Position numbers and translations under genes: made by a program
Source of the DNA: Dichotomocladium elegans
Lineage: Eukaryota > Mucoromycota > Mucoromycetes > Mucorales > Lichtheimiaceae
Direction: 5' to 3'
Length of the DNA stretch: 64,000 nt
NCBI GenBank assembly: GCA_025716815.1
Contig: JAIXMN010000010.1
Location: 62,001-126,000 of the forward strand
In this document: piece by piece, positions 13,101 through 23,606 of the stretch
Layout: the number at the start of each line of letters is the position of its first letter
Position numbering within the stretch: position 1 is the stretch's first letter
Notes under the pieces: model-generated
Database searches by the model: none
Told to the model about the DNA's origin: nothing
Seen by the model: only the letters and a program-made list of their open reading frames with translations

Positions 13101-14154
13101 AATATTACATATCGCATCATCAGAGCAAGGCTTTTGAATCTGTATTTGGCGGTGTCACGTGCCTGCCCGGATGTTTCTGCATGTATCGGATCAAGGCGCC
13201 GAAGGGTGCAGACGGCGGCAATTGGGTGCCCATCCTAGCCAATCCTGACATTGTGGAGCATTATTCGGAAAACGTTACTGATACGCTTCACAAGAAAAAC
13301 CTCCTCCTGTTAGGCGAGGACCGGTATCTGTCAACGCTAATGCTCAAGACATTCCCGAGCCGAAAGATGGTGTTTGTGCCTCAAGCTGTGTAAGGAAAAT
13401 ACAATTCTTGCAATTAAAAAACCCCGGATTGAATGCCCCCCACCTCATCTATTCATATACCAGATGCAAGACAGTAGTCCCGGACTCCCTCCATGTTTTG
13501 CTTTCGCAGCGGCGACGCTGGATCAACTCAACTATCCATAACCTGATGGAGCTCGTTCTTGTCCATGACCTGTGCGGTACCTTTTGTTTTTCGATGCAGT
13601 TTGTTGTGTTTATGGAGCTCGTAGGCACATTAGCTCTCCCGGCTGCGATCACCTTTACCGCGTATCTCGTCGTGATGGCTATCCTCGGAGAACCGTCGTA
13701 CATCTCACTCATGCTCCTCGGTGTAATCCTCGGCCTGCCTTCCGTTCTCATACTAATGACGACTCGAAAATGGATTTTTGTGGGATGGATGATCATCTAT
13801 ATCTTTGCACTGCCCGTCTGGAATTTTCTGCTTCCGGTGTATGCGTTCTGGCACCTTGATGACTTTTCGTGGGGCGACACGCGCAAGGTCGAGCTTCTCA
13901 ATGGCAACGATGACGATGAAGAAGAGAACCACGCTGACAATGAAGGAGAGTTTGACGCCGCACGTGTGACCATGAAGAAGTGGGCTGATTACGAAAAGGA
14001 GGAGCAGCAGCAACGGCAGGCACAAATGGCCGTCGATGTCCCTTCTTGCCCGTCAACTTTGAATGCTCGCTCCATGGCTCGGTTCGCTTGTCAACCGTTG
14101 ACCATGGTGCAACGTTGGCCGGGGGAGAGTGGTCAATCAAATACGGTGGCCTAA
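10186..14154 (+). CDS. Class IV chitin synthase, frame interrupted by a one-base gap
   Basis: Exons: 10186-10783, 10897-11494, 11550-12122, 12185-13013, 13095-13389, 13464-14154. All junctions keep frame, except that exon 4 needs one more base in the five-A run at 12888-12892. With it the product would be about 1194 residues, normal for this class. Domains: a Ser/His-rich N-terminus, membrane segments near 185-232, a Gly/Tyr-rich lumenal region, a membrane segment near 475, then the glycosyltransferase domain from about residue 640 with MVDAD (about 823). The QRRRW motif lies near 980, followed by three C-terminal membrane segments and an acidic tail. It transfers GlcNAc from UDP-GlcNAc to growing chitin at the plasma membrane and resembles yeast Chs3. 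The break falls directly after DAD; read literally, the protein stops before QRRRW and would be inactive. It may be an assembly error or a true pseudogene. A decayed partial copy lies at 18.6-19.8 kb. Confidence 0.9.
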
Positions 14155-14992
14155 AGGGAAACATTAGCTGCACCACCCCTTAATGTCTGTTTCCGCGTGG
14201 TTGCTTGGATTTTTCCTCTAGAAAAATAAACAAAGCTTTTATTTCACTCGGAATGATGATTCATTTACTATACTATCTGTGTCTGTATTCATGGACGAAA
14301 TGCAAGAGATACATTGCATTATATAATAAATTGCATTCAAATATTCTTCGATGCTTTTATGTTCATTGATATCATCATTTTCCAAAATGAAATCATGCCC
14401 TAGCAGCTCTCGAGCCATGAGATCACAAAGCCTGAAGTCGCAGTATCATTTCACTCTAGTGAAAAAAAAAGTGCGTTACCCAGCAGCAGCGTATAGCCTG
14501 AATAGGACGCACGTCAACATCCATAGCTACTCTTCCAGAAGACGCCTCCTACAGGACCAGCACTGGACTACGTCAAAGTTTGGTATCTCATCATGAACGA
14601 GGTGAAATCTTGCGATCCCGCGTCCCCGGCATGTGTAGAAGGTTTCGAGCTCGCGCAAGTAGGTCCCGTTGCCGGCCTTGCTTCCGCTCTGAGCCGCTGT
14701 CTTCTGGCGTTGCTGCTGTTGGCGTACGCCTGGCGCTTGATGACGTGATCTTTGTCAACCGTATAAATATGGTGAATGAAGAAAGCTTTCTGCATGCAAG
14801 CAATTGGTTGAACTGGATTGCTTGTGATTGCACCCGCCCAGCGTATGGGAATAATCGGAAGAAAAGGTCATTCTAGTGCTAAAAAATATCATAATGACAT
14901 ATGCAGCGCTGAGCGCCAGCTCCGCACGACATATTGAGCTTCTAGCCCCGACAAATACCGGTATCATACAACTTGTTTATTCGATGCTGGTA
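14155..14992. other. Chitin synthase 3' flank, no gene seen
   Basis: After the poly(A) signal the stretch holds only short unrelated open frames on both strands (for example 14351-14596 + and 14568-14833 -). I see no family motif and no repeat boundary. Confidence 0.4.
14225..14230 (+). promoter_or_regulatory. Candidate poly(A) signal AATAAA of the chitin synthase
   Basis: A canonical AATAAA lies 71 bases after the chitin synthase stop codon. The matching place in the decayed copy (about 19764-19780) keeps the flanking tctaga but has lost the hexamer, which supports its role here. Confidence 0.5.
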
Positions 14993-15448
14993 TTATACAG
15001 GGGGGTGGGAATCACGGGGAAGGGGGAACAGGGATGGTTTCAGAGTGCTTGCGCTCTCCGACGGAAGGCTGGCGGTATCCTCCACAGCACTGTTTCCCCA
15101 GGCAAAGAGACGTGGTAGAATTTGACTGCGGCTTTGAACGTAGTCGGTGAAGTAGGAATATTCAATGACTGGTGTGCGCAGAGCAGTTGTCAGCTCGCCT
15201 GTGTCCGGCTCAGTATTGTCGATGTTGGCTAGTAGCTTTTGGCAGTGAGGCTCGGGCGTCCATACTCGGTCTTTTGGTGATGTCAGTAGCTAGAACGATC
15301 TTTCGCTTAGTGACTGAGCAAAGGCGTTGTAAACTCGTTCGTCGGCAAGGTCAGCAATGTTGAGCTTACTGACTGTGGTGGTTAGAGAGTTAGTCGCAGG
15401 TGTTAAAACCGTCAAGGCCAAAATCGAGTCTTTGAGACGGGATCCTAT
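14993..15448 (-). pseudogene. Unrecognised coding remnant with a single in-frame TAG
   Basis: Read on the minus strand, the frame from 15448 to the TAA at 14993-14995 is open for about 150 codons apart from one TAG at 15290-15292. The translation looks protein-like, with balanced composition, a stretch VWTPEPHCQKLLANID and a Ser/Pro-rich tail ending in HPPV. I do not recognise the family. Its upstream end enters the left arm of the inverted repeat (15416-15680), so it may be a gene cut by that rearrangement. It could be an exon of a dead gene, or the TAG could sit in an unseen intron, although no GT-AG pair removes it cleanly. Confidence 0.35.
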
Positions 15449-15680
15449 TTATTGAATAAAAAGAACTCTCTTTTTAAAAGATGATTTCGGATCAGGGCGG
15501 TGGTGGTGATGCAAGCGGTAATCATCGGGCATTGCCCCCCCCAACCATTACCAGTTAGCGGGTTTCGTAACGTTGGAACCGGAGGACAGTCGAGGTTTGC
15601 TGTAGAAGAGGTGGATAAGCCGATAACCCTGCTCAGTACTGTCTGTAGAAACGCAGTGTTATGAACAGTAGGGCTATGAC
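15416..15680 (-). repeat. Left arm of a ~263-bp inverted repeat
   Basis: This arm is the reverse complement of 16456-16718, with roughly nine in ten bases matching by eye and a few small indels. Outer ends align at ggYcaaaatcgag and inner ends at gggctatgac. Beyond these points the flanks no longer match, and I see no clear target-site duplication. The arm holds CTTTTTAAAAG-like and AATAAA-like sequences. On the minus strand it has a 15-codon reading frame (15680-15633) ending in FYRQY and a TGA, which is preserved in the other arm mostly by synonymous changes. This could be a terminal inverted repeat of a non-autonomous element or an inverted gene-fragment duplication. Confidence 0.8.
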
Positions 15681-15809
15681 ACTGACACTATACACGCTCA
15701 ATAAACAAGTGTACATTTTGAACATTTTTATGCTTGCCCTAGATCCAACGAGCGCACAATTTCGTTGAGCGGGCCGATGCATGCAGCCAGCCACTACACG
15801 GATAACCAG

Positions 15810-15862
15810 GAACACCAGCAACAACAGCAGCAGCAACACCAGCAGCAGCACCAGCAAGCAGC
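15810..15862 (+). repeat. CAG/CAA-rich triplet repeat
   Basis: An imperfect run of CAG, CAA and CAC triplets lies inside the inverted-repeat block. In the minus frame it reads as a Leu/Val-rich run, which inflates hydrophobic open frames there. It is simple sequence, not evidence for a membrane protein. Confidence 0.7.
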
Positions 15863-15979
15863 GGCGAAGGAGTGGTCTGTGCGCGCTTACAACCTTGGTT
15901 CGCTATCTCATCCGCGACGTCCAGCATAGATTCGCTGGTTGCCTCAACGATACGCTCGGATGTCTGTAGCTTTCGCATC

Positions 15980-16110
15980 CCATCTAAAGCTAAATACAAG
16001 CGAGAGACAGATAGCGAACAAGTACCGTGAGGGAAAGATGAAAAGAATTTTGAAAAGAGAGTTAAACAGTATGTGAAATTTTAAGAGGGAAGCTTTTGGA
16101 GTCAGACTTG
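15980..16110 (+). rRNA. Fragment of large-subunit (28S) rRNA, D1-D2 region, pseudogene
   Basis: The stretch beginning ccatctaaagctaaata and running through cgagagac, gaacaagtaccgtgag, ggaaagatgaaaagaa, gagagttaaacagta and gggaagc follows the universally conserved core between the D1 and D2 expansions of fungal 28S rRNA. It differs at a few conserved positions. Sequence up to about 16160 may continue into the D2 expansion. No 5' 28S, 5.8S or 18S sequence is next to it, so it is a detached fragment, not an rDNA repeat. It sits between the two inverted arms, in plus orientation. Confidence 0.85.
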
Positions 16111-16455
16111 GTCTAGTCTGAATCAAGTTCCAATTGCTTGGAACTTTACTTTGAGGCTTCTCGATCCTGAGATTTGTCACGTCCCACCCAATGCTTTTGG
16201 TACCGGATACCGAGCACTGAAGCCATATTCTGCCGTTGCTAGTGGAAGAAGTGTAAGGTGGCGCTTTTTCTTGCCACTAAAAGAATTTATCGTAATTTGC
16301 TTCCTTGCTTTCGCAATATCACGGGAATGCAGCTTGTCAACCTCCTCTGCGACATCCAAGGCTTGTTGAACACGAGGTTTGTTATCGCTTCTTTGGTGTT
16401 GATTTGAGCAGCGAAGTCGAAGTAGTCGTAAACAGGTATTTCCGATCGCGTAAAC

Positions 16456-16718
16456 GTCATAGCCCTGTTGCTCATAACACTGCGCTTCTATAGACAGTAC
16501 TGAGCAGGGTTATCGGCTTATCCACCTCTTCTACAGCACGCCTCGACTGTCCTCCGGTTCCAACGCTACGAAGACCGCTAGCTGGTAATGACTGGGGGAC
16601 AATGCTTGATGATTACCGCTTGCATCATCACCACCGCCCTGGTCCGAAATCATCTTTTAAAAAGAGAGTTCTTTTTATTCAATAAACAGGATCCCGTCTC
16701 AAAGACTCGATTTTGACC
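16456..16718 (+). repeat. Right arm of the ~263-bp inverted repeat
   Basis: Reverse-complement partner of 15416-15680. The plus strand has the same frame, 16456-16500, ending FYRQY and TGA at 16501-16503, then 25 further sense codons to TAG at 16579-16581, as in the left arm (TAA there). An AATAAA lies near its outer end (about 16679-16685). The two arms point away from each other, that is, the shared frame is transcribed outward on both sides of the rRNA fragment. Confidence 0.8.
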
Positions 16719-17359
16719 AGTTGGTTTCCACATACAACAATTCTCCATAACAATAACACAGTAGGTCTTGCTTTCTGAACTGCCACCCATTCTTTGAAAT
16801 CAATTTTTTTGCAATACAACATGGTAACTAAACTTCAGCGAAGCAGCCAAAAGTTACTCATGTTTGCATTCGGGCCTAGTCCAAAAAAAGCAGGTTCATG
16901 TGAGTTATGCAAGCGGTAGCGAGCTCTCTAAAAATTCGCAAACCTGACATTTACCGAGTCCTTGAGCTCTGCAGGCTGTACGCTTAACTCAAACTTGCAC
17001 AGTCTTCATTCCACGCCGGGTGGGGGGTTTATCCGCCTATGTCTGCCTCTTAATACGCATATCAAGCGAAAATGACAATGACAAGCCAAATGGGTACGTA
17101 TGTCAGGGTTGTGGTACAAAGCAGTAAACCTACTTATTCTGAAACCACAGAAATATGATATGAGCAAGTGCTCTGGGATGATATGTATCTTTGTGGGCAA
17201 ATCTGACTTTGTTAATAAACTTTATGACCATGTACTCTTCCTTCGTTCATTGCGCACTCAAGATGTCGACCGTTTCTGATAATACACTGTCAACCATCGT
17301 TGTCCCTGTGCGCGCGACCGCCAGCGCATGCTTTGCCAGCATTTACAGCCGGAAACAAG
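16719..17359. other. Intergenic, no gene seen
   Basis: AT-rich sequence right of the inverted-repeat block. Short open frames (for example 17006-17200 -) have no recognisable features. Confidence 0.35.
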
Positions 17360-18351
17360 TTACAGTATGAAGAACTCGGCGCAAGAATCTGGTGGATTCA
17401 GAGTGACCGAGGGCTGGAGTGGCATATTCAACGGTAAAGTTCCTGATTCGGATGCGAGCGCAATGTCATAATCGTATAGAGGGAAAGAAACGATGATCTT
17501 CGCAATCGGTGTTGTGGTCGAAAAACTTCGAGCGCCATCAGGCTGATAAATCACAGCCCCATTTAGAACGTGTTCCTGGTGCTGAAACAGTCAACTTAGG
17601 CCGAATCAAGCCGACTCAAAGAAAGTTGGATACACACACCTAGACTCCTCCGCCACTTGGTCGACACATCACGAAAAAAGAGAGCTACATACCTTCACAC
17701 CGTTTCTAATGAATATCATCAGACCTTGAAAGACCGTACGCGCAAGCGTAGCAATGATTTCAAATCAACAAGGAAATGGATGTCAGACCTACTGCAGAGT
17801 GGTGGGAATACCATGTTTGGTGAAACGATCGATGAACGTGGCACATCGTTCAGATTTTGCTCGAAGTGGCGGTGCAATTTGCTGAAGAAAGTGCACTACT
17901 TTATAATATGGACGCCTCACATGATGTAACCTCTTACCTGAACACTGCTCTTATAGATTCTCATCGACTTCCGGGAAGCTGCTGGTCGCTGTGTTCTAGT
18001 TGCATAGTATTGGACGAAGGAAGTTACACCTAGGTCAGTTGTAGCCTGGCTTCATTTGCTCGCAAATATTCCGATGAGGCCAAAGAAGGGAGGTGATGTT
18101 GAACCCAGACTTCGTACTGGAGACAATGAATGAATTTGATATATAAGTGTTCAGCGACAGATTCTCATACATAAAACATTCGCACCTACCAATGGTACTT
18201 CCTCTACATGGTATTCAACATCTGTGTTACGAAAAATGACTCCCATTGTCCCTAGACGGTCTGTGGCGCGAAAACTATGTTCACTGGAAGATTTCTGGTC
18301 GTCGATACAAGCTACTTTCGCGAGGTAAGATACATACTTCAACTGATATGA
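17360..18351 (-). pseudogene. Unrecognised multi-exon coding remnants
   Basis: Several minus-strand pieces read like exons with plausible splice sites: about 18348-18188 (containing ATDRLGTMGVIF and VEYHVEEVPL, then a GTAGGT donor), a piece near 17900-17780 (HFLQQIAPPL, ERCATFIDRF, then GTAGGT), a piece near 17760-17690 (LARTVFQGLMIF, then GTATGT), and a C-terminal exon 17580-17360 (acceptor tttcag, then NGAVIYQPDGARSF, ending SCAEFFIL and a stop). I cannot join all of them in one frame without breaks, and I do not recognise the family. It may be a real gene whose introns I have not resolved, or a decayed one; the neighbouring decay favours the second. Confidence 0.3.
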
Positions 18352-18599
18352 AAATTATCTTTCCTTCCACTTCCCTGTCTTAAAATATTATTGCTTCTAC
18401 AATTTTTCTTCCTGCACTCCATAAAAGGAATATTCTTTCCTTCTTTTACCTGGTAGCTAATCGATAATCCTATAATGAAACACCAAAAATAGACTATTGA
18501 TGATATTAATATATCCAGAGCCTGTACGACAAACCTTGCAGAAAATGCAACATCTGATTAGTCACCATGGCGACATAAACTTTCGTGCAACACGACATG

Positions 18600-19785
18600 G
18601 AGGAACATCACTCAAGGCTTTTTTTGAATATGTGGTTTGGCGGTGTCACATGACTGGCCGGGTGTTTCTGCATGTTCGTATCGGATCAAGGCGCCGTAAA
18701 GGTGTTAGACAGCGGGCAATTGAGTGCCCCAATGCTTAGCGAATCCTGATATTTTGGGGAGCATTATTCGGGAAAACATCACTGATACGCTTCATAGGGA
18801 AAACCTCCTCCTGTCAGGTGACGGCCGCTAGGTTTCTGTCAACCTTAGTTCTCAAGATATTACCGAGGCGAAAGATGGTGTTTTGTGCCACAGGCTTTGT
18901 AAGAAAAAAAACTGGATTGAATGCCCCGCCCCCAATTTATTATGGACATCAGATACAAGACATTAGTCTCTCTGAGACTCGCTCTTCGTATTTTGCTTTT
19001 GTAGCATCGGCGCTGGATCAACGTGACTACCCATAACCTGATGGAGCTCGTTCCTGTCCATGACTTCTGCGGTACGTATCTTTTTTTTTTTTTATACTTC
19101 GATGCAGTTCGTTGTGTTTATGGAGCTCATAGGCACATTACCCCTCCCGACTGCAGTCATCTTTACCGCGTATCCCGTTTCGATGGCCGTCCTGGGGAGA
19201 ATCGTCGTACATCTATCTCACAAACGCTCCTCGGTGTAATGTAATCCTCGGCCTGCCTTCCGTTTTCCCATCTTGATGACGGCCCGAAAATGGGTGGATG
19301 ATCATATATATACCTTTGCACTGCCCATCTGGAATTCCCTGCATCCGGTGTATGCGTGCTGGCACTTCGATGATTATTCCTGGTGGGCAGCAAACATCCC
19401 AGAATCGAGAGTCACGATGGCGAGGACGACGAAGAAGAAGAAGACCAAACCGATGGCGACGAAGGAAGGAAAGTTTGACGCCGCATGTGTAACCATGAAA
19501 AAGTGGGCTGATTAAAAGACGGGACAGCAGCAGCAGCAGCAACAGCAGTAGTAGTAGTAAATGCTGATGGTCGTCGATCGCCCTTCCCTCCCGTCAACCC
19601 TGAACGCCCGCCATCATGGCTCGATTCGCTGTCAAGCATTAACCATGGTGCAACGTGGGGAGCGGTCAATCAAATACGGTGGCGCGCAAAAGGTAAACAT
19701 TAGCTACCCTCCCCTCCCCGCCTGCTTCTACGTCGTGAAAGCAAAGTCGCATAGATTTGCCCTCTAGAAAAAAAAGCTTGTAATA
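18600..19785 (+). pseudogene. Decayed duplicate of the chitin synthase 3' half
   Basis: This stretch matches the downstream gene part from about 13117 to 14230. It keeps the same order of landmarks: GGVTC..G.C region, the region of [16 protein letters not shown], the C-terminal membrane region, the acidic run, the KKWAD motif and the 3' UTR tctaga. It has many indels and frameshifts; the frame breaks repeatedly, for example near 18700, 18830, 19200 and 19515. The QRRRW site is degraded (about 19006-19020). Intron positions of the parent are still visible (about 18899 onward), so it arose from DNA, not from mRNA. It lacks the N-terminal half and the catalytic DAD. Confidence 0.85.
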
Positions 19786-20266
19786 ATTACTCAAGCATGA
19801 TGATCTCTCTGCTGTACTACCTGTGGCTGTCCTCATGAACAGAATACAATGCACACATCGCTTATATGCGCAAGAAAAGGATGCATTTACGTATCAATAG
19901 GGTTGCCATCATGGCATACGGTACCTTAGAGACGATTTTGCTTGTGGCGGTTTATTTTGACATACACAATCCTATAAGAGCAGAAAGGAGATTCTTTTAA
20001 GAATGGACTGTTTCTACATACTGCTCGCAGTATCTCCTCAAAAATGAATGAACTTGGCGTTATCTTGGGGGGAACCTTTAATTGTATGCATGTGTAAATG
20101 ATTTTATATGGTCTATGCGAATTGTATGTAATGTATGAGCATGCGCGTAGTGTTCTGGTATGTATGCTAGGCCGAAATAATCATAGAAACGGAGAGTAAG
20201 CCCCAGGTGCGTCGATGTGTGGAACAGATGAGATACAGTAAATAAAGAAAAAACGGTCGATGAATC
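19786..20266. other. Intergenic, no gene seen
   Basis: Non-coding sequence between the chitin synthase remnant and the 3' end of the zinc-finger gene. No motif stands out. Confidence 0.4.
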
Positions 20267-21538
20267 TCAATCCACTTTTGATTCTGCTGCTGCTGCTGCT
20301 GCTGTGGGATGACTTTTTAGATGTTTACGCAACGAACGAGCATGGAAATAAGCCTTGTCACATCCATTCTCAGGGCATGTGAAGGGCTTGGTACTCGAAT
20401 GGGTATTCAGATGCATTTGCAGAGAATCGAGACGCGAAAAGCGCCTGTTGCAATCTGCACGTGGGTTGAGCAACAAGAACGAATTTTTTTCCCGTTTACT
20501 TTACCGGTAAATTGGCAGACAAATGGTTTCTCTCCAGTATGCGTTCGGATGTGATTCTGCATTTTGTGCCGCTTGAAAAAGGGCTTATCGCGCCTGGAAC
20601 AGCTGTCCCACTCACAGTAATACACGTGCTGTAAAAAAAAAAAGTAGTAAGCTCGCTGCGCTATATTCTATATGCCTTGTCCGCTTTGATGGTCCTATGT
20701 ACAGTACCTTGTTATACCCGATGTGAACCTCCCGGATATGTTCGGTCAATTCTTCAAGACATTTGGTCTTGACCCGACATGTATTCCAGCGACATCGATG
20801 GTAAATCTGTGCAGAAATGGTTGGCAGGGTTGCGCTTGATTCTATTTTTTTTTAGAATGTATAAAAAAAGGTGAGCGACACACGAACTAAAATAAAATTA
20901 CAAAACACTTGCCTGTTATCGCTGCCTGAGATACGGACAAGCAGTGGCGTCGTTCATATTCAAGCTGTAGTACACGTTCGATCAACTGGTCGCGTGTCAA
21001 CATATCGAGATGCTCTGTCGCTGCTAGAGAAGGTGACGATGTGCTCCAGACGGTTGAGGGAGTTGCAGCGGTATTGACAAGGCCATGTGCGATGACCGGG
21101 TGACCCGCGTCATTGTAATTGACGGTTGTATCTTCCTGTGTAACCAGCTCTGGGGTCATTAGAGCCGCAGGTCCTCCACCAGGCTGTTACCCCAAATGTT
21201 TTTTTTAAAAAAAAGTCAGTCTTGTCTTGTCTCTCATTCAAGCTTTGATGGTACGAAGTACCATAACGCACCTGACGAGGCAATATCGACGGCCATTTAC
21301 ATGGCATTGGTAGCATCACAGGTTCCAGTGGTGGCACCATGGCGACCGAGGTGGATGGAAGGGCAGTGGTATCAGCAGTACTGAGAGCAAAGATCTGCTC
21401 GGTGCAGTTAATTGGCCAGTAAAAACACGGCTCCTTGGGCGGATGAAACATTGCTGGCATGCTAGGCCACAACGAAGAAGTCGTGGAAGAAGGACTTGCG
21501 TGGCAAGTTTTGAACGAAGATAACGTTTTTTCAGACAT
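20267..21538 (-). CDS. C2H2 zinc-finger transcription factor (four fingers)
   Basis: Five exons on the minus strand: 21538-21272, 21183-20913, 20841-20708, 20628-20505, 20454-20267, joining in frame to 327 residues. Intron 2 (20842-20912) uses a GC donor (AG|GCAAGT), the only way to keep frame. The start is the ATG before SEKTLSSF. The N-terminal half is Ser/Thr/Pro-rich with a short coiled region (RDQLIERVLQLE). Four C2H2 fingers fill the C-terminal half: CRWNTC...HIREVH, CEWDSC...HIRTH, CQFTDC...HLNTH and CPENGC...HLKSH, with linkers HTGEKPF and HSSTKPF. The first finger has the long, divergent form seen in GLI/ZIC and Zap1-like arrays. It ends in a poly-Ala run encoded by CAG/CTG-type triplets. 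It is a nuclear DNA-binding protein; targets are unknown. Confidence 0.9.
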
Positions 21539-22963
21539 GAACCTGTATGGAAAGAAAAAGAAGGAAGAAAAAGCACGCACCGTGTCTGAAACACAGAGCA
21601 CGGCCTTAAGAGCTGTTGTCATTCCTTCCCCACCACCATGGTCGGCTTTTCCGGATCGAGGAATCCGATGCGCATGTTGTTATGATTGCTTCCTTTTCGG
21701 TCTACAGTACGTGCTGCAGCTTGGGGAAGGATATGTACTGCTGGTGTTTGGTGGGTCCGTGCTGCTCGGATGCCGCTCGCTCGCTCGTCCACATATGGAT
21801 GTGATGTAAGGGCAGGTAGAGACATTCTAAAAGAAGTGACGAGTATGTATGTAGTGGTTCGTTGGGCAACATGTTTGGAAACAAAAACCTGGGTATTCTG
21901 CCAAGGCTAAATGTTCACATGAAATTGTCGTCTCAATAGGCAAAAAGATTTCGCATTCATGGGTTGACCTTGCACAATATGCTCGTCTTTCTAAAGGAAA
22001 ACAGTTTATTGCTTTCCCCTGAAGGACTGTGATTGATTGTCCTTGGCCCCTCCTCCAAGTGGAGGCAACTGTAAACACATGTTGCTCGCAGAGATGGGCG
22101 ATTGCCCATAATCAAAAAGTTGCATGGCATCCGATTCAAATGTCACACATTCACTGATCCTTTCTCCTTCCATACACATTCATCACTTCTGGAATGGGCA
22201 ATCTTTACGATAGATAAGACCCAAGTAATATTGATGAGCGTGGCTGAGCTTATGGATACCTGCATAGCCTACAATGCAACGATAAACTGTGGGATTGTAG
22301 GCTCCAAGTCAAGGTCAAACGAATGTCTGGGAAGGTTTTGAGTGCATTCGCTGCTGCCGCCAAAATCTGTTAGTATTATTTATGATGAGAATCCTCGTGT
22401 ACATAATAAACTTATACGGAGCGATTGTTCAAGAGATTTGAGGGGCCTCAAGTATCCGAGATGATGAAGTCCAGTATCCATTATATTATGAAAGAAGAAT
22501 GCGGCCGATAATCGTATAGACAGGGAGAACGCGATACAAAGAACGCCTTGACTGGGTTACATATGTGGATGGACTGACATTGGCCTCAAAAGAAACCAAT
22601 GGGTCTGGATTTTCCAAGACAAAAGGGACCTCGCAACAATGGTTACCGTACAAAAGGAAGAGAGCAGGGTGGGGCAATTCGAAGTTGCAAGCAAGGGAAC
22701 TGCCTCTGGACGTCGTCTCAGCTTCTGTAAGATTAGTACAATGGACAAGGTTAGTAATTACAGTATGAAGTCATGAAGGGGCCATAGATAATGCACCTAC
22801 GGATAAGGCTAAGGCTATCCAGATGTCTCCGTCGGGGGGAAGGGCAGGTTGAAGGCTGCGGACGGTATGTCTATGCGGCTTGCTTTTTGATTTCAGCATT
22901 TTGGTGCGACATCAAGACGATATTTTTTATTTTCGAAAATAAAAAAAGTGAACGACACGCACC
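21539..22963. other. Intergenic region between divergent zinc-finger gene and COX20
   Basis: Shared upstream region of two divergent genes. Overlapping open frames at 21459-21910 and 22486-22768 show no conserved motif. I see no repeats apart from short homopolymers. Confidence 0.4.
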
Positions 22964-23606
22964 ATGGAGAACCAGAGCAATAACCACAACGAGAAACCCA
23001 CCGTCACCGATGCTTTCAAGGTAGCCGTCGCTCCACTCACTCGATCCAAATGGAGACAATGTTGTTATTTACCCTCGTGATGGGCTGGTACATAGACAAT
23101 CAAACTTGAAGATTTCAAAGACGTCGGCAAGATTCCTTGCGCGCGGAATTCGCTCCTCTATGGCATGGGTAAGAACAAAAGAACTATGCGATCCCTCTCT
23201 TTCTTCACCATCGCGGCTTGACCCCGTTTCGCTAATTCGCATTGCTTTAAATGAAAAGGAGCGGGTTTAGGCCTTGGCAGTATCCGATTCTTTGTTAAGC
23301 GTAAGTCGCGTTTTCCCCGTTTCGCTTCCTTCCTAATCACCGTTTTTTTTTTTTGGAAAAAAAGGGTCGGTGCCGAGCGCTGCTAACTGGGCAGTAGCTG
23401 CGTTCTGTGGTGTCTCCGCCATTGCATTCGAGATGTGCCAAATGGACCGGAAACAGAAACTAGAAAAGCTTCACTTGATTGTCAAAGAGAGCAACTCACG
23501 GGGACAACACCGACGCACGGTAGTAGACGAATCAGGTGCTAATGGTGCATTCCATGTGGTGATTGACACGCCATCGGCTCCAGAAGAAGAAGCAAAAGAA
23601 AAATAG
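22964..23606 (+). CDS. COX20: COX20 cytochrome c oxidase assembly factor
   Basis: Four exons: 22964-23020, 23096-23168, 23259-23300, 23365-23606, in frame for 137 residues. Conserved features are LEDFKDVGKIPCARNSLLYG at residues 22-41 and two membrane segments: a Gly-rich one (residues 42-55) and NWAVAAFCGVSAIAFE (residues 64-79). The charged helix CQMDRKQKLEKL follows. This is the layout of Cox20/FAM36A, the inner-membrane chaperone of Cox2 during its insertion and maturation. The length is normal and the C-terminal tail is charged. Introns are 42-90 nt apart, and the third exon is only 42 nt. The call rests on the CARNSLLYG signature and the two-helix layout. Confidence 0.9.

Noticed and set aside
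15633..15857. Leu/Val-rich minus-strand frame suggesting a membrane protein
   Set aside because: The hydrophobic run is the translation of the CAG/CAA repeat; only its last 15 codons are shared with the other arm.
14155..20266. An intact autonomous transposon explaining the disturbed zone
   Set aside because: No transposase, reverse transcriptase or integrase motif was seen; only inverted repeats, the rRNA fragment and gene remnants.
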